Positions 56,500-64,000 of a stretch of 64,000 nucleotides of DNA are shown here, in pieces (the stretch's first letter is position 1; every line of letters starts with the position of its first letter). The position numbers and the translations under genes are program-made. Under the pieces are notes generated by a model. That model was not told the DNA's origin. It did no database searches and saw only the letters and a program-made list of their open reading frames with translations. Origin of the DNA: Actinomycetes bacterium (GTDB taxonomy: Bacteria; Actinomycetota; Thermoleophilia; Solirubrobacterales; Solirubrobacteraceae). The DNA is taken from assembly GCA_021784895.1 (NCBI GenBank), contig JAJYHG010000152.1:1-64000 (forward strand), in the 5' to 3' direction.

Positions 56500-57629
56500 T
56501 GGGTAGCGTGCGCGTGGTTGCAAACCCTCTTCGTACGAACACTATTGAAGATACGACGCCGTCGTCGGTGTTCGCGTTCCACAGCGGCTTGGCTGGTTAC
56601 CAGGCTACCCCATTGCTGCGCGCGCCGTCGGTCGCGAGGGCGCTCGGTGTCGCGACCGCACTAGTTAAGGATGAGTCAGACCGTTTCGGTATGCCATCGT
56701 TCAAGATTCTCGGTGCGTCGTGGGCGATCTACTGCGCGCTCTGCGAGCTTCTCAGCGTGAGTCTCGAGCCAGTCATTCCGTTGACGCAGTTGCGTCAACT
56801 ACTTGAGGGGATCCAGCCGCTGGAACTCGTCGCCGCCACTGATGGTAACCACGGTCGGGCTGTGGCTCGGATGGCGACCCTAATGGGCCTGAACTCGCAT
56901 ATACTCGTGCCCGACGAGATGGTGCCGGCCCGGCGACGTGCGATCGTCGCCGAGGGCGCTCGTCTAACGCCGATACAAGGCACATACGACGATGCTGTTC
57001 GGGCAGCTGCCGCATTAGCTGACAATCACCATCTCGTCATATCAGACACCTCATGGGAGGGCTACCAGAAAGTCCCCACGTGGGTAATCGATGGATACTC
57101 CACCATCACTCATGAGTTAGCAACTCAACTCGACGCGCTCGGGGAACGCGCCCCAACAGTCATAGCCGTGCAGATCGGCGTCGGCGCCTTTGCCGCTGCG
57201 ATGGTGAGATACGCTCACCAGAAGGCAGGTACTGTCTTGGTCGGAGTGGAGCCCGCAGATGCGGCCTGTATGCTCGCGTCGATCGAGGCTGGCCACTTGG
57301 TTGAAGTCGCCGGGCCACACCGTTCGATCATGGCCGGCCTCAACTGCGGAAACGCATCGCCGGTTGCGTGGCCGCTTGTCAGCCGCGGCCTCGACTACAT
57401 TGTCGCAATCGATGACGACGACGCACGGAGAGCCATGCGCTTGCTCGCCCAAGACGGCATCGTTTCAGGCGAGAGCGGTGCTGCCGGCCTCGGCGGCCTG
57501 CTAGCTGGCCGCCGCCAGCTCAAGCTGCCACCTACGTCAACAGTCCTCATCGTTTCGACAGAGGGTGCGACAGACCCGTCCGCTTACGAAAGGACCGTCG
57601 GCAGGTTGCCTGACGTCCGCGCTAGGTAG
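56499..57629 (+). CDS. Diaminopropionate ammonia-lyase (YgeX-like, PLP)
   Basis: FHSGLAGYQATPLLRAPSVARALGVATALVKDESDRFGMPSFKILGASWAIY; LVAATDGNHGRAVARMATLMGL; SWEGYQKVPTWVIDGYSTI; GTG start overlapping the M20 stop (TAGTG). Confidence 0.9.
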   Translation: MGSVRVVANPLRTNTIEDTTPSSVFAFHSGLAGYQATPLLRAPSVARALGVATALVKDESDRFGMPSFKILGASWAIYCALCELLSVSLEPVIPLTQLRQLLEGIQPLELVAATDGNHGRAVARMATLMGLNSHILVPDEMVPARRRAIVAEGARLTPIQGTYDDAVRAAAALADNHHLVISDTSWEGYQKVPTWVIDGYSTITHELATQLDALGERAPTVIAVQIGVGAFAAAMVRYAHQKAGTVLVGVEPADAACMLASIEAGHLVEVAGPHRSIMAGLNCGNASPVAWPLVSRGLDYIVAIDDDDARRAMRLLAQDGIVSGESGAAGLGGLLAGRRQLKLPPTSTVLIVSTEGATDPSAYERTVGRLPDVRAR

Positions 57630-57648
57630 GTGGGCGCTAGGCCGGGAC

Positions 57649-58062
57649 TCACCCGAGAAAACAGGCGATCAGCCGCGTTGTGAGTCTTCGGTCACGTTGT
57701 AGGTGACCCCAGCGCTCACTGCCCAGCCTGAAGTCCGAGCCGCTCGCGATAACAACAAGCAACCTAAACGGTGGCACTGCGTTCCCGTCATGGTCTTCAC
57801 CATCGTGACCGAGGTGCCGGAACTCGTCTGGTGGGCGGCGCTGCATCAGCTGGAACTCCCGCCCGTACGGGCATCGCTGCTGGTGGATGGTGTGGGCGAG
57901 CATTTCAACACCGTTCGGGATGTAGGTACCCGAGTTGTCGTTGCGCTCGCCGACGATCACGACCGGCCGCCGCCCGGGCTTCTCGAACGCGCGGACGTGA
58001 CAGATGCCCTGCATGTCGCCCAGACCTGGCAGTGCGAGCACGCACTCGCAGGTCAGCTGCAT
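57649..58062 (-). CDS. Hypothetical protein (plasmid/ICE-like cargo)
   Basis: 137 aa RPVVIVGERNDNSGTYIPNGVEMLAHTIHQQRCPYGREFQLM...; plausible composition. Confidence 0.5.
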   Translation of the reverse strand: MQLTCECVLALPGLGDMQGICHVRAFEKPGRRPVVIVGERNDNSGTYIPNGVEMLAHTIHQQRCPYGREFQLMQRRPPDEFRHLGHDGEDHDGNAVPPFRLLVVIASGSDFRLGSERWGHLQRDRRLTTRLIACFLG

Positions 58063-58218
58063 CGGTGATCCTCCCGTCTTGACCCGGTGTCTTGTATCCG
58101 CCGATGCAGAGCGCGGTCAGAGCTGCGGCGTCGGTGTGTGCGCATGTGCTCCCCGTCTGCCGTCCCGATCGCCGGCAGCGCCTGCCCGACATCGGCTTGA
58201 GTTGCTGGTAGTTGGGTG

Positions 58219-59252
58219 TCAGATCTCCCATCCCGGACCCCGGTCGGCCTCACGCTCGCTTCCGCGAGCCGGCCGCTCCGCCTCGGGCTCGCCTGTGTCC
58301 GTGTCGCGGCCTGGCCACAGCCGCCTCTGGGCCGGCATGAGCTCCATCTCCTCGGGTCCCCGTCTAGCAGGGTGGCGCTCCTGCCCCCGACGGCCTGGCC
58401 ACACGCGGCCCCTAACCGGTTCTGGAACGTCTTCCAGCGCCCTGTCGTGTCGTGGCCGCTCCACGGGAGGCGCGTGCTCCGCAACCCGTGCCGCGACGCG
58501 ACCGGCTTCGATCGCCGCACGCCGGACGAACCGCGCGCGATTGGCAGAAACGTCAGGGGGATCCGCAGCCTCAAGCTCCGTCTCCACTACCACACGGGTT
58601 TCGTGTGCGAGCGGGATGCTGATCGAAGGCACCTCCGGCTCTGAACGGCTGAGCCGGTCAGCCAGCAGCGCCAACCTGTCCGTGTCGGGCTCGACATCAG
58701 GCGGGCGCGCGGCGTAGACGTGGGTGTCGTGGCGTGCGCGGCTGATCGCGGCGTAGGTGCCTTTGCTGACTTGTCGCGTGCCCGGCGATGATCACGTGCG
58801 CCGTGTCGCTCGTGTGCCGTTGAACGGGGAACGGGTGCTGCACATATGACAGTCGTAGGTCGGCGTCCTGGACCTGCTCACGGTCCAGGGTCAGCTCGCG
58901 GCCGTCCGCCAAGCGGAGCCGCACCTCGCCCGTCTGCGGGTCAACGCCGGTGACGGTGGCGCCGGTGCCGTTACGCAGAGGCCCGTGCTCCGGCACGGTG
59001 ATCGTGTGGCGAACCAGCACCTCGTCAGCCTCATGGAGGCTGTAGAGGCGACCAGGAACCTCGAGCGCGTTGTCGCCGAGCTGGCGGGTGTTGTTTGCGG
59101 ATCGCCTGCGCTCGCGCGTTGAGCGCGTCCAGATGCTCGTTGGAGGTTTGCGCGAGCACCAGGGTGCCGTAGCCCTGGTCACGGTCGGTCTGGGCGGCGT
59201 CGAGTGCCTGGTCCTCAGCGTTGTGAGCCAGAGTAGTGCTCGTGGTGTGCAA
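58219..59252 (-). pseudogene. C-terminal remnant of TraA/TrwC-like relaxase-helicase
   Basis: EDQALDAAQTDRDQGYGTLVLAQTSNEHLDALNARAQAIR | VTGVDPQTGEVRLRLADGRELTLDREQVQDADLRLSYVQHPFPVQR | VSKGTYAAISRARHDTHVYAA; at least two frame changes (~59100, ~58790). Confidence 0.7.
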
Positions 59253-59271
59253 TCACGGGCTATGGTGGCTG

Positions 59272-59725
59272 ATGAGCGCGCGATCGGTGAGCGGTTCCGC
59301 GATGGCGGGATCGCTTGACGAGCGCCAGCGGCGTCGGTGGGTGGCGGCGGAGGCGCGTTCGTATGGGCGGGATGGGATCGCGGCGGTTGCGCGAGCGACG
59401 GGGGTGGCGGAAAAACACGATCCGTAAGCGGCTTCGGGATCTCGACACTCCGGAGGGGTTGGCGGCGGGCCGAGTGCGCAAGCCGGGAGCAGGCGCGAAG
59501 CGTAGGACCGATGTGGACCAGACGCTGTTGGAGGACCTCGAGCGCCCGGTTGATGGGGACACTCGCGGGGATCCGGAGCGGCCGCTTCTGTGGACGTCGA
59601 AGAGCGTGCGCAAGCTTGCGCGTGAGCTGCGCGACCTGGGGCATCAGGTGTCCTACCGGACCGTCGCACACGCTCCCTATGAGCTGTCAACTCACAGCAT
59701 CACCCAAGGTCCGTTCCGGCCATAG
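59272..59725 (+). mobile_element. ISAzo13-family transposase N-terminal fragment
   Basis: MAGSLDERQRRRWVAAEARSYGRDGIAAVARATGVAEK | TIRKRLRDLDTPEGLAAGRVRKPGAGAKRRTDVDQTLLEDLERPVDGDTRGDPERPLLWTSKSVRKLARELRDLGHQVSYRTVAHA; frameshift near 59415. Confidence 0.75.
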
Positions 59726-59754
59726 GCCAGCCCTGAAGTCGACGAGACGGCAAG

Positions 59755-59889
59755 GCCCCTTCCCGGATGAGAGCGATCATGGCGCCGACGGCTGGGCGGT
59801 CAAGGTCGCTGCGCGGCCTTCCCATCGCTTACGCTCGGTGACAGCCCAGCCGCCCGGCGCGAATCACGCAATGACATCCGGGAAGGGGC
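59755..59889. repeat. MITE-like element with 15-bp perfect terminal inverted repeats
   Basis: GCCCCTTCCCGGATG (59755..59769) and CATCCGGGAAGGGGC (59875..59889). Confidence 0.6.
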
Positions 59890-59975
59890 AGCACTGGACG
59901 GCGCCGGCACCTGATCTCAGAGCGGCCCAGTCGCCCGGCAAGCCGGTTGCAGCGGTGGCTGCGGAGGGCTACTCC

Positions 59976-61145
59976 TCAGGCGTCGACCTGCCGGCCGATA
60001 AACGCCGCCATGCCCGGCACCGTAAAGGCAACGACGCCGTGCTCGGGCGCGTAGATGACGCCCTTGGCGATCAGGGAAGCACGCGTGGGGCCCAGGCTTG
60101 CGGGCTTGCGACCGAGCCGAGCGGCGACTTCACTAGAAGCACTGCCTTCATCGCCATCTGTGGCGATGGCGCGCAGGTATGCCTGCTCTGCCGGCGTCGC
60201 GCGGTCCCACCTGACGCGAAAGAACCCGTTGTCAAGCGCATTGGTGCCACGCGCGACACCCAAGGCCGCATCCTGGGTCCCGATCAGCGGGCCCGCTGCG
60301 ACATTCCAGCTCTCTTGACCGAACTGCTGGAGAAAGTACGGGTAGCGTCCGGCGGCGTTCACGACCACGGCGATCGCGTCGGGATGCCAGCGCACATCTT
60401 CCAGTCCGGCAGGGATCGTCAGCGCTTCAGCTGCCGCGTTGGGATTGAGTTCCTGGATCCTCATGTAGCGGAGCCGCTCGGCGTAGGATTTCGCTTCGGC
60501 AAGAATCCGCGGCAGACTCGGAAGCCCCGCAAAACCGATCAGCACCCGCCAGTTGTCCTGTGCGGCCGCGTGCGCGATCATGCAGAGCGTCGCGAGTTCG
60601 TCGGAGCGAAGATCTTGCGCCTCGTCGATCAGGATCGCGAGTCCTATGCCCTCCTCCTCGACTGCACCAGCGAGGTCGCCGATCAGCTTCTTGAGGTCGG
60701 TGTCGAGCATGCCCGTGTCCGCCCCGCCACCAGGCACCCCGGACAGGTCGAGCCCGAACCTCCAGGTTCCACCAACGTCGTAGGAGGCCTTGAAACTGAG
60801 TGCGGTCTTCAGTCCCTTCAGCAGCCGCCTGCCGACACCGGGCCGTGCCAGATCCGATAACGGGCCGTAGAGCGCCTCGCCCAACAGCTCGCGCAGCGAC
60901 TTGCCGGAGCCAGCCTCGATCTGCGCGACGATCCAGCCCCTTTCCGTAGCCCGTCGCCGGAACTCGGAGAGCAGCACCGTCTTGCCGACACCACGAAGCC
61001 CGTACAGCACAACCGGCTGATCAGTCCTACCGACAAGCCCCCGCTGCAGCGATGTCTGCCAAGCGGCAAGCGCGTTATCACGACCCACGAGAGCCGCCGG
61101 CTTACGGCCAGCGCCGGGAGCGTAGGGATTGCGAACGGGATCCAT
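59976..61145 (-). CDS. P-loop AAA ATPase (Orc1/Cdc6- or STAND-like ATP-binding protein)
   Basis: PVVLYGLRGVGKTVLLSEFRRRATERGW Walker A; GLAILIDEAQDLRSDELATL Walker B. Confidence 0.88.
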   Translation of the reverse strand: MDPVRNPYAPGAGRKPAALVGRDNALAAWQTSLQRGLVGRTDQPVVLYGLRGVGKTVLLSEFRRRATERGWIVAQIEAGSGKSLRELLGEALYGPLSDLARPGVGRRLLKGLKTALSFKASYDVGGTWRFGLDLSGVPGGGADTGMLDTDLKKLIGDLAGAVEEEGIGLAILIDEAQDLRSDELATLCMIAHAAAQDNWRVLIGFAGLPSLPRILAEAKSYAERLRYMRIQELNPNAAAEALTIPAGLEDVRWHPDAIAVVVNAAGRYPYFLQQFGQESWNVAAGPLIGTQDAALGVARGTNALDNGFFRVRWDRATPAEQAYLRAIATDGDEGSASSEVAARLGRKPASLGPTRASLIAKGVIYAPEHGVVAFTVPGMAAFIGRQVDA

Positions 61146-61167
61146 CCCACTCGAGTCTAGTCAAATC

Positions 61168-61200
61168 TATGGCTATATAGCGAGCCGCTACATAGCCATA
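61168..61200. promoter_or_regulatory. Palindrome upstream of AAA ATPase gene
   Basis: TATGGCTATATAG cgagccg CTACATAGCCATA, 12/13 arm match, 23 bp 5' of start. Confidence 0.45.
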
Positions 61201-61566
61201 TGTTTTGCTAGGTCTCGCAGCCCGCCCACAGCAGCCGGCGCAGCGGCGTCGTCAAGCAAGAGCGAAGCGACTCCTCAGTCCGGCACCCAACCCAAAGTCC
61301 GCGCTCGGCACAGGCCCGCACAGGGCGCACGCAGATCGCGGGACGGCAACCGCACCGTTCGAGCACTCGGACCGCGCCGCGAAACGGTTCTCAGGCGACC
61401 TCGTTCAAGTCGACCTGCAAGAAACTGCCACGCTGAGCTAGAGCCGCAGGCACATCGCCTGACCGTGCCACCGGCGATGACAGCCAGCGTCCGGACGCCG
61501 CGACCGCATGAGATCCCGCTCCGGTCGCGACGCGGTCTGGCAAGGCGGCGCAGTGACGGCTGCTCG

Positions 61567-62988
61567 TCACACATCGTCGCCGACAGGCGCGGCCCCACTG
61601 TTCGGGGCGCCGTCGCTGGCTGCGCCGGCCAACACGACGGAGTGCTCGTCCTCGAAATCCGCTTGCATATCCAGCTGCTCTGCATCCTGCAGCCTGGGCG
61701 CTGGTGCATGCCAGGGTTTCAGGTTCTGCACGATGTCGTGGTAGAACGCAGTCGTCTGTAGCGCTGTCTCACGCACGAACGAGCCCTTCGCTCTCCCGCG
61801 TTTTTGGCCCATCGGCTTGGCTAGCGTCAGGGTGAACGCCCGCGGCGGACGCTTCGGCTGGCCCGGGCAGAGTGCGGCTGACGGATCCTCGCGCACATCA
61901 CCAAGCTTGACAACGGTGCTCTCGCGGACGTTCGCGAAGCTGGTCTTGATCGACAGGTCGTGTGGTGCATGCTTCAGCTGGCGGATAAGCCAGTTGAACC
62001 TAGTCTTGGCCATCCCCTCGCGGGGCGCGTCGAAGGTGACGCTCAAGAACGTCTGCCGCGACCGCAGGTCCGCCCGGATCGTGAGCGGCCCGATCGCGTC
62101 AGGCACACGGACGGTAGACCAAAGCTCTCCGGAACTGGCAAGCCTGTCAACCAGCTCATCCAGCCGCGCAGACGACGTCTGGGCGCGTGGACGCGGAGCG
62201 GTGACGGTGACGCCCAGCTCCTGGGTGAGGCGCAAGCACAGGTACTGGGTGAACTGCTCCCAACGGTCCGCGACATCACGGCCGGCCCCGTCGCTCTTCC
62301 GAAACGACTGGTTGCGGACTGCGGTTCGAACCTTGACCCAGTTCGTACCCATGTCCTCAAACCCGATCGCTCCACTCGCGGGGCTGGTCAGATAGTGGAT
62401 CAGCTCCCTGAGCACCCACTCCTGATCTGAATTTGAAACCCCGCGGTAACGCTGCTGCACGATCGCCTCGGTGAGCACCCGCCACCAAGAGAGGTGCCAC
62501 AGGCCGGGGCCGTTGCGCGGTGGCTTGCGCCCGTCGAAGACGATCGGCGATTCGAACGGGCCGGCGGTGATCTGCGTCGATATCGTCAGCACCCCGTCGA
62601 AGCCGTGAGCTTTCGCAACATCCAGGTAGGACAGCACCTGCTCGGCTCTCAGGTGCGCAGACCCAGTCTTGACCTCAACCAGGCACGTCCAATCCTTGCC
62701 CGCCCACCGGCAATGGATCGCTCCGTCCGGTATCACGGTGGGACGGCCAACCGTCTTGAACCGGACCTCCGCGAACGTTTCGATCACGGACGCCTTGGGA
62801 GCGCCGAGCTCCTTGAGCAGCGCATGCCCGAACTCCGGCACACCATGCATCACGGCCAGCAGTAGCGAAGTCGCGCGCTTCTCACGCTCTTGCTGGCTGC
62901 GAATGCCGAAGGTGGGCATCAGCCGCGCGTGGGACCAGCTTTCCCATACTTCAGCCCGCGTACCATCGCCCCCTCTCGGCATGGCCAA
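61567..62988 (-). CDS. Hypothetical protein with PD-(D/E)XK nuclease-like N-terminal domain
   Basis: TVIPDGAIHCRWAGKDWTCLVEVKTGSAHLRAEQVLSYLDVAKAHGFDGVLTISTQ: D...ExK pattern. Confidence 0.7.
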   Translation of the reverse strand: MAMPRGGDGTRAEVWESWSHARLMPTFGIRSQQEREKRATSLLLAVMHGVPEFGHALLKELGAPKASVIETFAEVRFKTVGRPTVIPDGAIHCRWAGKDWTCLVEVKTGSAHLRAEQVLSYLDVAKAHGFDGVLTISTQITAGPFESPIVFDGRKPPRNGPGLWHLSWWRVLTEAIVQQRYRGVSNSDQEWVLRELIHYLTSPASGAIGFEDMGTNWVKVRTAVRNQSFRKSDGAGRDVADRWEQFTQYLCLRLTQELGVTVTAPRPRAQTSSARLDELVDRLASSGELWSTVRVPDAIGPLTIRADLRSRQTFLSVTFDAPREGMAKTRFNWLIRQLKHAPHDLSIKTSFANVRESTVVKLGDVREDPSAALCPGQPKRPPRAFTLTLAKPMGQKRGRAKGSFVRETALQTTAFYHDIVQNLKPWHAPAPRLQDAEQLDMQADFEDEHSVVLAGAASDGAPNSGAAPVGDDV

Positions 62989-63682
62989 ACCCTACACCCA
63001 GCCAACGCGCTGGCGCAACACGCGTCGGTCCGGTCGGCCGAGGTTGCAGGAGCAGAGCCCCGCGCCCAGCGACAGGTGCTACCCGTGCTGGCGCTTGGGC
63101 GCAAACAGGCCGCCACGCTTCTCGGAAGGCGCGATCCTGGCGGCGGCGTGCAGGGCAGCTGAACGATCGCCAGCTACGGCACGCCGTGCATGGCGGCTCC
63201 GTCACGTCTCCGACGCCGTGCTGATAGCTCACTGCCAAGAGCGGATCGCGCCAGAACGCGAAGATGAGCTGGCGCGCAAGCAACAGCCAGCTCGCGCATG
63301 CCAAACAGGGGAAGAACACCGCGCACGCAGCTATGCCGCAGCCGCCTGGCGAACCGTGACCCACCTTGGCTCCGAGAAACGAGCCCCGGATCGCTGCTGC
63401 GACTGCGACCGTGCCGGGCCACGGAGTGCGTGATCACGACTGAGGAGCGCGCCGCGTCACGGGCACGCCCGGCGAAGCGACAACGTTCACGGCGGGAAGC
63501 GGCCAGCGCGGCGCCAGCACCGTCCAGCCGCCAGCCACGGAGAGCTCGAGCGCACGCTCGCGGCGCGGGCACGACAAACCGAAGCGCGTTTGGTAGCCAA
63601 AAGTGGTAGCCAAACGGCTCAAGTCGCTCTTTGCAGCGCTCTACTAACCGGTAAGTAGCTGGAAAAGCGCCTGTTTTTCGAG

Positions 63683-63755
63683 TACCCCCAGCCGGGCTCG
63701 AACCGGCGATCTCCTCCGTGAAAGGGAGGCGTCCTGACCACTAGACCATGGGGGC
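63683..63755 (-). tRNA. tRNA-Glu(TTC)
   Basis: Reverse complement GCCCCCATGGTCTAGTGGTCAGGACGCCTCCCTTTCACGGAGGAGATCGCCGGTTCGAGCCCGGCTGGGGGTA; anticodon loop CTTTCAC. Confidence 0.93.
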
Positions 63756-64000
63756 CAGACGGCCCATTGTATGGCCGGTTCACCAGCCGCCCGAGCGAGC
63801 TAACCGCCCGCCCATCAATCTGCGCGACTGCCGTGCGCGCGACCAAGCTGCAGGCGCGCGACAGGCCGCGTTCACGCGCGCGTCCTGCCGCACCTTCACG
63901 ATGAGTCAAACGGCCAGCAGGCGGTGTGATCCCGCGCGGTCCCGGAAGGCCGCGGGCCACCGTAACCCCTGGTTGGGCACGATCGATCGGTGACCGCCGA

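Noticed and set aside
59337-60860. 507-aa + ORF
   Set aside because: Runs through IS fragment, MITE-like element and antisense of the AAA ATPase; chance open frame.
1-64000. CRISPR arrays and rRNA genes
   Set aside because: No regularly spaced direct repeats and no rRNA-like sequence seen.

Overview
High-GC, probably actinobacterial (Thermoleophilia-like is a guess) chromosomal window with three zones. (1) ~0-18 kb: accessory region with a Ycf48-like propeller, a DGPF/YCII + ECF42-type sigma pair, VapBC, DUF2971, two further ECF sigma loci (one a deletion/fusion remnant), a PadR operon, a two-gene AAA-ATPase + DUF4276 (TOPRIM-like) putative defence cassette, a frameshifted ParB-like gene, a CoiA-like gene, DUF3892, an orphan Phd-like antitoxin and tRNA-Val(TAC). 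(2) ~18-34 kb: two convergent 6-phosphogluconate dehydrogenases, pyrD, a decayed GNAT, a GlxR-like reductase, HigBA-like TA, an Xaa-Pro peptidase remnant cut by an IS630 remnant, a C39-like protein, amine oxidase/aminotransferase/TetR/solute-binding protein, and a decayed IS5-family element whose inverted repeats are still visible and which abuts codA. (3) ~34-57.6 kb: a nearly complete purine -> urate -> allantoin -> glyoxylate -> glycerate catabolic island (codA, uraHD, iclR, guaD, xdhCBA, allE, allB, glxK, gcl, glxR, hyi, uricase, DUF6986 protein, NCS1 permease) followed by a ygeY-like M20 hydrolase and a ygeX-like diaminopropionate ammonia-lyase. No allC or allA was recognised. A shared 15-bp inverted-repeat motif (TTCCR-N5-YGGAA-like) recurs upstream of several catabolic genes. 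(4) ~57.6-64 kb: mobile-element scrapyard (TraA/TrwC-like relaxase remnant, ISAzo13 fragment, MITE-like 135-bp inverted-repeat element), an AAA ATPase with a palindromic promoter and a PD-(D/E)XK-like protein, ending at tRNA-Glu(TTC). All function calls are from reading translated sequence, with no database search.
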